A DNA stretch of 64,000 nt from SAR202 cluster bacterium (GTDB lineage: Bacteria; Chloroflexota; Dehalococcoidia; Lucifugimonadales; Lucifugimonadaceae), in assembly GCA_009392215.1 (NCBI GenBank), contig VFGZ01000041.1, positions 1-64,000 of the forward strand. The letters run 5' to 3'. Shown here piece after piece: positions 50,638-59,079 of this stretch. Under the pieces are notes generated by a model. It worked only from the letters and a program-made list of their open reading frames with translations. It was not told where the DNA came from and did no database searches. Every line of letters starts with the position of its first letter. Positions within the stretch are counted from its first letter, which is position 1. Both the position numbers and the translations under genes were made by a program.

Positions 50638-51541
50638 AGCAGTTTTTGAAACCAATCTGTCCGGGCTCCTTTATCGAGGTAAGGTACGTGATACTTATGA
50701 CCTTGGCGATGATCGTCTACTAATGGTCGCTTCAGATCGTATTTCGGCCTTTGACGTTGTCATGGATCAACCAATACCGGGTAAAGGCATCATATTGACT
50801 GAGATGTCTTCGTTTTGGTTTGAAGTTATAGAACATGTAATGCCAAATCATGTGATTGCAACCGTTAATGATGATCTGGCAATGGAGGCTGTTGATAAAA
50901 AAGGCGCGTTGTTAGAACTTACACCTGATCTTGCGCGCAGATCGATGGTCATCAAGAAAGCTGACCGGATTGATATTGAATGTGTTGTTAGAAACTATAT
51001 AGCAGGGTCCGCTTGGTCTGAGTATCAACAGTTTGGGACGATGAACGGTCAATCTTTGCAACCGGGGATGAGGGCTGCTGATAAATTTACAGAACCTATA
51101 TTCACTCCTTCAACCAAAGCTGAGTCCGGACATGATGTGCCAATGACGCCTCAGGAAGCCAAAGATCTTGTTGGCACAGAAATGCACCGGACTCTTGAGG
51201 ATAAAAGCATTGAGGTTTTTCAAGTCGCTCACGATTATGCTGCCGAGCGTGGAATGATTCTCGTAGACACAAAATTTGAATTCGGATTAATTGACGGTGA
51301 ACTGACAATAATTGATGAGGTATTGACTCCGGATTCGAGTAGATATTGGGATGTAAGTGATTGGAAGCCAGGGCATTTTCCTCCAGCGTTCGACAAACAA
51401 TTTTTAAGAGCTTGGTTATTGGAAACCGATTGGAAACAAGAACCCCCACCTCCGGTTTTGCCGCAGGAAATCATCGAGCAAACTCAGCACCGTTATATGG
51501 AGTCTTACAGGCGACTGTCAGGGAAGTCACTGGTACTGTAG
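50630..51541 (+). CDS. purC: Phosphoribosylaminoimidazole-succinocarboxamide synthase
   Basis: 303 aa, the longer (yeast-like) SAICAR synthase form. RGKVRDTYDLGDDRLLMVAS DRISAFD region is present at the N-terminus, split here as YRGKVRDTYDLGD then ASDRISAFDVVMDQPIPGKG; further YIAGSAWSEYQ and VDTKFEFGLIDGEL/DEVLTPDSSRYW. It ligates aspartate to CAIR. TTG start overlaps the purB stop region by eight bases, an operon-type coupling. Confidence 0.96.
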   Translation: MTEAVFETNLSGLLYRGKVRDTYDLGDDRLLMVASDRISAFDVVMDQPIPGKGIILTEMSSFWFEVIEHVMPNHVIATVNDDLAMEAVDKKGALLELTPDLARRSMVIKKADRIDIECVVRNYIAGSAWSEYQQFGTMNGQSLQPGMRAADKFTEPIFTPSTKAESGHDVPMTPQEAKDLVGTEMHRTLEDKSIEVFQVAHDYAAERGMILVDTKFEFGLIDGELTIIDEVLTPDSSRYWDVSDWKPGHFPPAFDKQFLRAWLLETDWKQEPPPPVLPQEIIEQTQHRYMESYRRLSGKSLVL

Positions 51542-51548
51542 ATAGTCA

Positions 51549-52274
51549 ATGGAATTTACTAGCGCGTCAAGGAGCGTGATACGAGGTCGTATGGCACCAG
51601 ATAAACAGCGTATAGCAACAACACGGCCGGCTAGTCGTCGTGGTATGACTAAAGGGCAGATCAGGGAGGAGCGACGAGGCAGGAGCCGGACACGTCAACG
51701 TCGTAAACGGTCGTTACTAATGTTCGGCGGAACTATTTTCGCCATCATCTTCATCGCAGCTCTAGTTGTATCACCGGATTGGAATCGTGACGGAGCCGCT
51801 GTCAAAGGGGTGAATACTGGTGGGCACATTGAATTGGATCCCGATGATGGACGCGCGCATATTGATGTAAATGCTCCATATTCGGGTACATATTCGGTTG
51901 TGCCCGCAACGTCAGGGCCTCATTGGGCTGGCGCAACCACGTCAGTTGGGATTCCGGCGCCGGCTAGGTGGGGTCAATACGAGGGCGTACTGCCAGATGA
52001 GGTTCTGGTTCATAATCTAGAACACGGTGGTATCGGACTTCACTATGACTGTGAAACGGAATGTCCTGAGATAGTTAAGGGGTTGAGCGATATTATCCCA
52101 AGAGACCCATCTCAGTTCATCATGTCTGCTTATCCTGGCATGCCTAGTAAGATTGCAATAACGGCTTGGAGACACCATTTGTATTTGGATGAGGTAGATG
52201 TGGAAGAAATAATCCGATTTATCAAGGAATATCAGGATCGCGCGCCTGAAAGTTTCAAGCAGAATCAGTATTAA
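51549..52274 (+). CDS. DUF3105-family membrane-anchored protein
   Basis: 241 aa. A strongly basic Arg-rich N-terminal tail (about 1-58) precedes one transmembrane helix (about 59-77) and an extracytoplasmic domain. That domain carries the DUF3105 hallmark blocks ATSGPHWAGAT, LVHNLEHGGIGLHYDC and AITAWRHH, rich in His and Cys residues that might bind a metal. The function of DUF3105 is not known to me. It lies between purC and purS in an otherwise purine-biosynthetic operon, seven bases after purC, so it is co-transcribed. An internal ATG at residue 15 is an alternative start. Confidence 0.82.
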   Translation: MEFTSASRSVIRGRMAPDKQRIATTRPASRRGMTKGQIREERRGRSRTRQRRKRSLLMFGGTIFAIIFIAALVVSPDWNRDGAAVKGVNTGGHIELDPDDGRAHIDVNAPYSGTYSVVPATSGPHWAGATTSVGIPAPARWGQYEGVLPDEVLVHNLEHGGIGLHYDCETECPEIVKGLSDIIPRDPSQFIMSAYPGMPSKIAITAWRHHLYLDEVDVEEIIRFIKEYQDRAPESFKQNQY

Positions 52275-52299
52275 ATTTTTAACCTTTGGAGCATATCTG

Positions 52300-52548
52300 A
52301 TGTTTGTAGCAAAAATTCATGTTTTGCTTAAACCAACAGTAAATGACCCGCAGGGTCTAACGATAGCGCGTGCTCTTGATCGTCTTGGATTTGATGCAGT
52401 TGATGCTGTGCGCGCAGGAAAATACTTTGAAGTCCAGATTCAAGGTTCTGATGAATTAACTGCCGAGCGAGAAGTGAAAGCGATGTGTGAAAAATTACTT
52501 TCCAACCCCGTAATTGAGACATTTACCTATGAATTGGAATTGGTCTAG
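52300..52548 (+). CDS. purS: Phosphoribosylformylglycinamidine synthase subunit PurS
   Basis: 82 aa, exactly the small subunit length. KIHVLLKPTVNDPQGLTIARAL, GKYFEVQIQG and NPVIETFTYEL are characteristic. PurS bridges PurQ (glutaminase) and PurL in the FGAM synthase complex. Unusually it is the last gene of this operon; purQ and purL do not follow, because the next gene is on the opposite strand, so they must be elsewhere in the genome. Confidence 0.94.
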   Translation: MFVAKIHVLLKPTVNDPQGLTIARALDRLGFDAVDAVRAGKYFEVQIQGSDELTAEREVKAMCEKLLSNPVIETFTYELELV

Positions 52549-52568
52549 TCAAATCACCTAGTTAGGTT

Positions 52569-52582
52569 CTAGTCATGACTAG
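52569..52582. other. 14-bp perfect palindrome at the convergent purS/hisB junction
   Basis: CTAGTCATGACTAG (52569-52582) is self-complementary and overlaps the hisB stop codon (52579-52581) on the minus strand, 21 bases after the purS stop. It may act as a compact bidirectional stop or a protein site; it lacks a T tract on either side. Confidence 0.45.
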
Positions 52583-53181
52583 CTCAGTGTACCTTTTGTA
52601 CTAGGAACCGTTTCAGGATTTCTAGGATTCAATCTCGATGCATCACCCATCGCTCGCGCGAATGCCTTAAATGCTGACTCAATTACATGGTGTTCGTTCT
52701 GACCGGATAATACCCGGATGTGCAAACAGAACCTACCTTCTATAGCAATCGCCTCGAAAAAATGACGTGCTAGGTCTGCTGGGAATTCACCTACATTATT
52801 ATCCATGCCCATGTTGATCACAGCGTAGCCTCGACCAGAAAGATCTAACACGGCCTGAGTTAGAGCTTCATCAAGGGGACAAGTTCGATCAGCCATTCGA
52901 ACGATTCCTTTTCGGTCACCAAGTGCTTGGTCAATTGCCCGACCCAGTGCTATCGCAGTATCTTCTACTGTGTGGTGTGAGCCTGTTTCCAGGTCCCCAT
53001 CAGCTTCGACTTTTAGGTCTATTAGACCGTGCCGAGCTATCTGATGCAACATGTGCTTCAAAAATCCGACAGGTGTATCGACTTCAGCTTCGCCTGTCCC
53101 GTCTAAATTGACAGTGACTGCTATTTTACTTTCGCCTGTCTCGCGAACAATCGTTGCTTTTCTAGGCTCTTCTGGAGACAT
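52579..53181 (-). CDS. hisB: Imidazoleglycerol-phosphate dehydratase
   Basis: 200 aa, the monofunctional form without a phosphatase domain. Mn-binding repeats are evident: GSHHTVEDTAIALG near residue 70 and NEHHVIESAFKAFARA near residue 165. It dehydrates imidazole-glycerol phosphate to imidazole-acetol phosphate, the substrate for HisC encoded just upstream. It is the last his gene on this strand within the window; hisH, hisA, hisF and hisI are not here. Confidence 0.97.
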   Translation of the reverse strand: MSPEEPRKATIVRETGESKIAVTVNLDGTGEAEVDTPVGFLKHMLHQIARHGLIDLKVEADGDLETGSHHTVEDTAIALGRAIDQALGDRKGIVRMADRTCPLDEALTQAVLDLSGRGYAVINMGMDNNVGEFPADLARHFFEAIAIEGRFCLHIRVLSGQNEHHVIESAFKAFARAMGDASRLNPRNPETVPSTKGTLS

Positions 53182-53246
53182 ACTTGTACCTTCAATATCA
53201 AAAACGACTCGATCTATCCGTTCGATGCTAACTCTATAGAGTTGGA

Positions 53247-54329
53247 CTAAACAATGTTTTTGAGAGCGTAGATTAACTGGTCTGTTTGCTCTGGAGTTCC
53301 TGCACTCATGCGTAATGAGTCATTTAAGACGGTTTGCGGAAACTGTCTTACGAAAATTCCGTGCTCGGCTAAACCGGTAAAAGCTTGTTCGGCCGTTCTG
53401 TGTTCGAATTTGCACAGTAGGAAATTTCCGTGAGATGGAAAATACGAAACACCATCTAAATTGTTTATGACAACTTCGAGTTTTTTACGTTGTTCTACAA
53501 GGCTTCTCGCTCGTGTCAATAGTTCGTCGCGATGCTCAAGAGCTGCCAGAACCGCAGCTTCCCCAGCAATATTGATGTTATATGGTTGTTTGATGTCCAT
53601 TAAATGAGAGATTAAAGAAGCGGAGCCAATGGCGTATCCGACGCGTAATCCAGCGATCCCAGCCCATTTGCTAAACGAACGCAAGATCACCAAATTCTCG
53701 TATTCATCTAGCAAGTGCGACAACGTATTCCCGGAGAATTCGTAATACGTCTCGTCTACACAAAGAACCACCCCAGTATCTAAAAGGGCTCGCGCATCGC
53801 TTTCGGTAAGTAAATTTCCAGTTGGATTATTAGGTGAGGCGAGAAATATTATTCTTGTTAATCCGTCAATTACCGCTGTCATGGCTGGGATATCTATGTC
53901 CCATGTATTTGTTCGCGGAACGGAAACAATTTTGGCGTCGGCTAGGCGCGCAGCGAAGGAATACATACCGAACGTCGGTTCACAATCAAGAACAGTTTGC
54001 CCAGGCCCAACGAATAAGCGCATCAAGAGATCGATTATTTCATCGCCTCCCGCTCCTCCAATGATCCGATCCACGGGTTGTCCAACGTATTCGCTCAGTG
54101 CCGTACGAAGTTTTTGTTGCTTTGGATCGGGATATAGATGCAGGGGTTGGTTTACAAGTGCTGCTGAAATCTTATCCAGAGCTCCGTAGGGATTCTCGTT
54201 GGCGTTCAAGCGAATTACATCTTGGGGTCTTATCCCCGCTTTGCGTGCAAGTTCTTCTGATGGATCAACACCGTGATAGGTGGCAATTTTCACCATGTGT
54301 GGTCGCATTAGAGACTGTAGGTTTTTCAT
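53247..54329 (-). CDS. hisC: Histidinol-phosphate aminotransferase
   Basis: 360 aa, fold-type I PLP enzyme. RLNANENPYG near residue 40, GGAGGDEIIDLL, LASPNNPTGN, VDETYYEFSG and the PLP lysine in LRSFSKWAGIAGLRVGYA. It transfers an amino group to imidazole-acetol phosphate. Position between hisD and hisB supports histidine synthesis over aromatic aminotransferase activity. A few in-frame ATGs close to the start (residues 8 and 12) leave minor start ambiguity. Confidence 0.95.
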   Translation of the reverse strand: MKNLQSLMRPHMVKIATYHGVDPSEELARKAGIRPQDVIRLNANENPYGALDKISAALVNQPLHLYPDPKQQKLRTALSEYVGQPVDRIIGGAGGDEIIDLLMRLFVGPGQTVLDCEPTFGMYSFAARLADAKIVSVPRTNTWDIDIPAMTAVIDGLTRIIFLASPNNPTGNLLTESDARALLDTGVVLCVDETYYEFSGNTLSHLLDEYENLVILRSFSKWAGIAGLRVGYAIGSASLISHLMDIKQPYNINIAGEAAVLAALEHRDELLTRARSLVEQRKKLEVVINNLDGVSYFPSHGNFLLCKFEHRTAEQAFTGLAEHGIFVRQFPQTVLNDSLRMSAGTPEQTDQLIYALKNIV

Positions 54330-54352
54330 AAGGTGATTGGCCCTTTAGCAGT

Positions 54353-55672
54353 TTATTCGCCGACTAAATACTTACGACGGTTTTCTGAAGCCGCTGCGTG
54401 TCCTTGTAAGCCTTCAAGTTTGGCTAACAACTCGGCATGCTGTGAAAGTTCTAAGAAGGTAGTTTCATTAAATGTTAGTACCGGAGTGACTCGAATGAAA
54501 TCTCGCACTGATAAAGCTGATGAGAACCTGGCCGTGCCTCCTGTCGGCATTACGTGGGATGGTCCGGCAATGTAATCGGCTATTATTTCTGCTGACCACT
54601 CCCCTACGAACAGCCCGCCTGCATTCTTGACTTTATCGATTAATTCTTTTGCATCAGCCGTTAATATACAGAGGTGTTCGGGAGCAACAGAGTTCGCTAC
54701 ATCGATTGCTTCAGCCGTACTATTAACGACTACGGCTACTCCCCTATTGTTGAAGGCAGCGCGCGCTATCTCCCCTCTGGGGAGATTTTTTAACTGACGA
54801 TCGATTTCGGCTTCAGTATTGAGTACGATTTCTTCGGACAGTGCTACCAATATCGGCATTGCAAGTGAATCGTGTTCAGCTTGTGCAATGAGATCCGAAG
54901 CGGTGAAGCTAGGTTTTGCTGAATGGTCAGCGATCACCATGGTTTCGGTTGGACCGTATACACCATCAATCCCGACATCTCCGTAAACCAGTTTTTTTGC
55001 AGCGGTAACCCAGGCGTTGCCTGGGCCACAGATTAAATCTACTGATGGCACGGTTTCTGTGCCGTATGTCATAGCAGCTATAGCCTGGGCCCCACCTATG
55101 GTAAACACGCGTGTAGCTCCTGCGATCTTTGCAGCAGTCAACACAGCTGGATCCGGAGCGGAGTTTCCTGAAGTTGGCGTTACAACAATTATCTCTTTCA
55201 CCCCTGCAACTTGTGCTGGGACAACCGTCATAATTACAGTTGACACAAGTGGTGCGGTTCCGGCAGGCACGTATGCCGCTATCGAATTTAATGGAGTGAT
55301 TCTTTCTCCTACATTCCTTTTGCTGTCACTCCAGCTTTTTGGAAGGGCTTTACTCTGAAAATCACGAACTTGTTTTACTGCAAGTTCAATTGCGGATATG
55401 GACTTCGGATCGAGATGTTGAAATGCCGAATCTATTTTGGATTGGGAGACTTCAAATGATTTTGGTGATGCACCATCCAATGCCGTGATGATTCGTCTTA
55501 GCCCTTGGTCACCTTCTGATCGGACGATTTCTATTACCTTGAGTGCAAATTCACTTGGGGACAGCTTGGTATTAAACAGTCCATTCCCATCCGATAGGGT
55601 AGACTCGACCGTCATATTGCGCTCGCGCTGAAAATAATCGGCACCAGCGGTTGCGCCGATTATTCGCTTCAC
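54353..55672 (-). CDS. hisD: Histidinol dehydrogenase
   Basis: 439 aa zinc enzyme for the last two steps of histidine synthesis. Signature blocks: PAGTAPLVSTVIMTVVPA, GPGNAWVTAAKKLVYGDVGIDG, LIAQAEHDSLAMP (zinc Gln/His and catalytic region), GEWSAEIIADYIAGPSHV (zinc Asp) and LEGLQGHAAA near the end (zinc His). It starts with GTG, sharing a GTGA overlap with the hisG stop, so the two are translationally coupled. Confidence 0.97.
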   Translation of the reverse strand: MKRIIGATAGADYFQRERNMTVESTLSDGNGLFNTKLSPSEFALKVIEIVRSEGDQGLRRIITALDGASPKSFEVSQSKIDSAFQHLDPKSISAIELAVKQVRDFQSKALPKSWSDSKRNVGERITPLNSIAAYVPAGTAPLVSTVIMTVVPAQVAGVKEIIVVTPTSGNSAPDPAVLTAAKIAGATRVFTIGGAQAIAAMTYGTETVPSVDLICGPGNAWVTAAKKLVYGDVGIDGVYGPTETMVIADHSAKPSFTASDLIAQAEHDSLAMPILVALSEEIVLNTEAEIDRQLKNLPRGEIARAAFNNRGVAVVVNSTAEAIDVANSVAPEHLCILTADAKELIDKVKNAGGLFVGEWSAEIIADYIAGPSHVMPTGGTARFSSALSVRDFIRVTPVLTFNETTFLELSQHAELLAKLEGLQGHAAASENRRKYLVGE

Positions 55673-56520
55673 TGGTTTTGTACCCGTTCCGAAAAAGGCT
55701 TTATATTTTCAATTAGTTGTTTGTAGGAACCAATAAACTCACGCTGTTCTTTGGGCTGTGGTGTCATTTGGCGTTCTGTGTGCCTTTCGACTTTGGTGGA
55801 TGCCCTGTGATAGTCACTGGTTAGAAGAGTAGCATCGATTTTTTCGAGGATTTGGCGGATGTGTTGTAATTTACTTTGGTCATTGGCCAAAGTTCGAGCG
55901 TTACCGATCATGACGGATTGTGATTCCATCACTGTTCCGTCGAGGAGTATTCTCAGATCGTTTTCGCGTAGTGTTGTACCGGTTGCAGTGATGTCCGCGA
56001 TGACGTCGGCATAACCAATCACAGGAGCCGCTTCCAATCCACCGGAAACATAGACCATCGAGACATAGTTAACGTCATTTTGGTTCAAGAATCGTTTCAC
56101 TAATCGTTGATACTTAGATGCTATACGAAGGTCACGGCCTTTCGATCTAAATTCAAGAGCGATATCTGCAAGATCCGCCATGCTCGTAACATCTAGCCAT
56201 CCATCAGGTACCGCTATCACAAGCTTGGAATTACCAAAACCTAAATCTCTGTGAATAAGAACGCTTTCTCCGCGTTCCAAACGTGATTCATAAAACCGGT
56301 CCAATCCGACAATTCCGATGTCTGCACTTCCACTATCGACCTGGGTAGTTATGTCTGATTGACGCTGGAACAGTACCTCGACCCCTGGAAATTGTGGGAT
56401 GTCAGCTGTATACCTGCGAGAATTGGCTCGTCGGATACCCATACCGCAATCGGTAAACAGTTTTGAGGTCCCGTCAAACAGGGCGCCAGAAGACGGTAAT
56501 GCCAATCGTAGGTTACTCAT
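55669..56520 (-). CDS. hisG: ATP phosphoribosyltransferase, catalytic subunit
   Basis: 283 aa from the ATG at 56520, which overlaps the hisZ stop (ATGA) and has AGGAGA six bases upstream. First committed step of histidine synthesis. LRLALPSSGALF begins the fold; ADIGIVGLDRF and the PRPP loop ADITATGTTLRENDL are conserved. The catalytic part ends near residue 225. The remaining 55 or so residues are polar and basic and do not look like the ACT-type regulatory domain of long-form HisG, which fits a short-form enzyme paired with HisZ but with an extra tail. Confidence 0.94.
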   Translation of the reverse strand: MSNLRLALPSSGALFDGTSKLFTDCGMGIRRANSRRYTADIPQFPGVEVLFQRQSDITTQVDSGSADIGIVGLDRFYESRLERGESVLIHRDLGFGNSKLVIAVPDGWLDVTSMADLADIALEFRSKGRDLRIASKYQRLVKRFLNQNDVNYVSMVYVSGGLEAAPVIGYADVIADITATGTTLRENDLRILLDGTVMESQSVMIGNARTLANDQSKLQHIRQILEKIDATLLTSDYHRASTKVERHTERQMTPQPKEQREFIGSYKQLIENIKPFSERVQNQ

Positions 56521-57902
56521 CTGTTTTCTCCTTGACACTCTACAGATGAGCTTGTTGCGCCATTGTTTTTGTATTCAACTGCAGCTCGTTTGCCCGCGGC
56601 ACGTAGTTTGCCCGCTTCACGGACCGCGGCTTGGACAGACCCACAATTTTCGGGTGATACGAAATATGTGTTATTGCTTGATTTGGTGTTGAGTTGCTGG
56701 CACGCCACTAACGCGTCGAGATTGTAAGCAAAACCGAGTGAAGGGAAGTCGTAGTCATATCCCAGGGCCCGGGTCAGCCCATCGTAACGACCGCCACCGC
56801 CCAATGTTTGGTGAGATTGGCTATCGTTCTGCTTAGAGTAAATATCGAAAATCATGCCGGTGTAATAAGTGATTCCACGGGCCAATCCGAAATCTATATT
56901 GATTTGCTCGATTGGTACTCCTTCCACTTGGGCTGATGCGATCACATTGGCACAGATCGAAATGATAGTGGGGTCCACGCTACTTCTTGACAATACTTTT
57001 CTAGCGTTCTCTAGTGCTTTATCTGCAACTCCATTTACTTGGGCGATGTCCGAAAGCATCTGCAGTGCTTTCTTGAAGTTATCTGGGTCGTCAGTTTCAG
57101 ACAATTTCATAGATAGTCGGGCCACAATGTCTTCTACAGTCCGCGGACCTATGTTTTGTCCGAAAGGTCCAACAATTCCATCTGTTAGAACCCGATCAAT
57201 TTTTTCCTCAATTTGGCTTTTATTGTCGGATGCTTGAGCCTGTGTGACGGCAGTTTCATGAGCGAATCCGAGGGTTTCAGCCTTTTCGAGAACCGAGTTT
57301 AGTCCGCCTTTTTTGAGTTCGGAAATATTGGCGATCAAGAACGATTTGGCCCGCTCGGATAAATCGAATGCCTCGAGTGCTTTTGCAATGACGCCGACAT
57401 GTCCCAGCACCACTCTAGTATCTGCAATTTCCAGAGAATTGAGTCCTTCGAGTGACATTGCAATTATCTCGCCGTCAGCGCCGGGGGAACATGGACCAAT
57501 TAACTCAGCTCCCAGTTGGGTAAACTGCCGTGTCTTTAATCCATCTTCGTCTTCAGGACTAGCATACCGAAATACTGGACCGTCATACATGATTCGAACG
57601 GCATTGCTACCTGTCATATCGTCGATAGTTTGGCGAAGGATTGCAGCAGTGAATTCAGGCCGAAGACTGACTTCATACCCGCCTGGTTCTGTGAATCCGT
57701 AAAGTCGCGAAGATAGTGTGCCGCCAGACTTACGAAGATACAATTCGGTTTGTTCCAGTATTGGGGTTTCGGCTCGATCGTAACCGCGTAAACCGAAGAC
57801 TGAACGAAGTTTCGTAACTGCGTGGTCGCGTTTCGCTAGTTCAGATGGTCCTGCATCCTGCATATTGGGTAGCCGACGGATCGGCTCATAGTTAGAAATC
57901 AT
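56517..57902 (-). CDS. hisZ: ATP phosphoribosyltransferase regulatory subunit HisZ (HisS-like)
   Basis: 461 aa with a class II aminoacyl-tRNA-synthetase fold. Motif 2 reads SLRPEFTAAILR, and the His-binding region is LARGITYYTGMIFDIY then GGGGRYDGLTRAL. HisRS normally has RGLDYYTG, and its motif 2 usually reads LRPEGT; both differ here. The C-terminal anticodon-binding domain is mostly missing (about 55 residues remain). Together with its position directly upstream of hisG (ATGA overlap), this favours HisZ over a true histidyl-tRNA synthetase, though a divergent HisS cannot be excluded. It heads the operon. Confidence 0.8.
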   Translation of the reverse strand: MISNYEPIRRLPNMQDAGPSELAKRDHAVTKLRSVFGLRGYDRAETPILEQTELYLRKSGGTLSSRLYGFTEPGGYEVSLRPEFTAAILRQTIDDMTGSNAVRIMYDGPVFRYASPEDEDGLKTRQFTQLGAELIGPCSPGADGEIIAMSLEGLNSLEIADTRVVLGHVGVIAKALEAFDLSERAKSFLIANISELKKGGLNSVLEKAETLGFAHETAVTQAQASDNKSQIEEKIDRVLTDGIVGPFGQNIGPRTVEDIVARLSMKLSETDDPDNFKKALQMLSDIAQVNGVADKALENARKVLSRSSVDPTIISICANVIASAQVEGVPIEQINIDFGLARGITYYTGMIFDIYSKQNDSQSHQTLGGGGRYDGLTRALGYDYDFPSLGFAYNLDALVACQQLNTKSSNNTYFVSPENCGSVQAAVREAGKLRAAGKRAAVEYKNNGATSSSVECQGENR

Positions 57903-58210
57903 TTTGGTTCAATAATTATGAATGGTTCTAATGACATGGTTACGAGCAACCAGTATTAATTCTAATCGAGTTTATGTAATACGCCTTGATCTAAAAACGT
58001 AAGTAATCTCATTTTCAAATATTGGCAAATCACTGAATTTAGTAGAAACGTTATAAAAGTTTTATCCATTAGCATTCGGTTTCAATAATGGTGTGATTGC
58101 TTTATAAACCGTTGGGTGGCCAATTATTCGTCCAAGAGGAGAAAAAATGCGGACTATTTAAACCTTGGATCCGGAGCGAAAAGAGTTGGGTTAGGCTTGT
58201 TATTGTTATA
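57903..58210. other. 308-base intergenic region upstream of hisZ
   Basis: No gene-sized frame is convincing here. It should hold the his operon promoter on the minus strand, but I see no clear -35/-10 pair or T-box. On the plus strand an excellent ribosome-site-like GAGGAG (58136-58141) is followed five bases later by ATG CGG ACT ATT TAA (58147-58161), a four-codon frame. A small inverted repeat ATAAAA-G-TTTTAT lies around 58051-58063. Confidence 0.4.
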
Positions 58211-59017
58211 TCAAGAATTCGACATTTTGTTTTGATCGTCGAATTTCCAGATTCGTGCAGCCGTTTTGCCGAGCACCCAGTCGATATCATCGTCCTTAGC
58301 AAATGCCGGGTGATTTCGAACACCTTCCAGTGAATTGCGGTAACCCTCCCGGGCTGCGCTTGGAGGATAATCGCTAGCCCACATCATGCGATCGGGCCCA
58401 AATGCTTCGTAGGCCATTTCGATTAGTGGCGGTACGTTTTCGAACCCAAACTCTGGTTGAAGAGTAGTCGGCCTAGGTGTGATTTCTCCTAATCCCGGAA
58501 CTTTGATCGTCGTGTTGGGGCGTTGTGCGCATTCCAGTGCAGACTTATAGGCGTTGTAAGGTGGCTCTTTTATCCCGACGCCAGCTAGATGTTCTATTAC
58601 GATATGAGTGTCAGGACAGGCGTCGATGATATTTTTGAAACCAGCGCTGGAAAACTTATCGTCATCACCGAGTGAACTTACTACTAGGCCTAATTCTCCT
58701 GCTTTGCGCCATATCTCGATCACATTTGAAATATGGCTGAATTTGCCGTCTGGTGCGATGCGAATGCCGGCCGCACCTTGCTCCCATAATTTTTCCATTG
58801 AGCCAAGTGGATCAGAATCATATGGGTCTATCATAACGACCACTTTGAATCGCCCGTGGCGTTTGGTTGCTTCTCTAAACAAGTAGTTGTTGTCGTAGGT
58901 TCCACCATGCTGAATTAGCACGGCAGCATCGACCCCTGCTCGATTCATCTCGAATTCAAGTGATTCTATTGGCAGGAACCAATTTCTCCCCGCGTGACAA
59001 TGGGTATCGATGATCAT
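58211..59017 (-). CDS. Amidohydrolase family (PF04909-type) protein
   Basis: 268 aa TIM-barrel metallo-hydrolase. The HxH of strand 1 is MIIDTHCHAG; VVIEHLAGVG (His after strand 5/6) and MWASDYPPSA (Asp of strand 8) complete the typical metal/catalytic set. Members include lactonases and decarboxylases acting on uronate-like or aromatic acids. It is the last gene of a minus-strand catabolic group that also holds an aldo-keto reductase, a DUF4432 protein and a zinc dehydrogenase. A sugar-lactonase role fits that company but is unproven. Confidence 0.85.
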   Translation of the reverse strand: MIIDTHCHAGRNWFLPIESLEFEMNRAGVDAAVLIQHGGTYDNNYLFREATKRHGRFKVVVMIDPYDSDPLGSMEKLWEQGAAGIRIAPDGKFSHISNVIEIWRKAGELGLVVSSLGDDDKFSSAGFKNIIDACPDTHIVIEHLAGVGIKEPPYNAYKSALECAQRPNTTIKVPGLGEITPRPTTLQPEFGFENVPPLIEMAYEAFGPDRMMWASDYPPSAAREGYRNSLEGVRNHPAFAKDDDIDWVLGKTAARIWKFDDQNKMSNS

Positions 59018-59079
59018 TGTTGAGTCAGTAGCGGTCCTTGTTTGATTAGAAATTTCTAGTTTAATTCGGTATATAGATT

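Noticed and set aside
55669-56520. Long-form HisG with ACT-type regulatory domain
   Set aside because: The C-terminal 55 residues are too short and too polar for that domain, and a HisZ partner is encoded next to it.
56517-57902. Annotation as a genuine histidyl-tRNA synthetase
   Set aside because: Motif 2 and the His-binding loop deviate from HisRS, the anticodon domain is mostly missing, and it is ATGA-coupled to hisG; HisZ is more likely.
58097-58333. 78-aa plus-strand frame near the amidohydrolase 3' end
   Set aside because: Half of it runs antisense to the amidohydrolase and the rest has no ribosome site or family resemblance.
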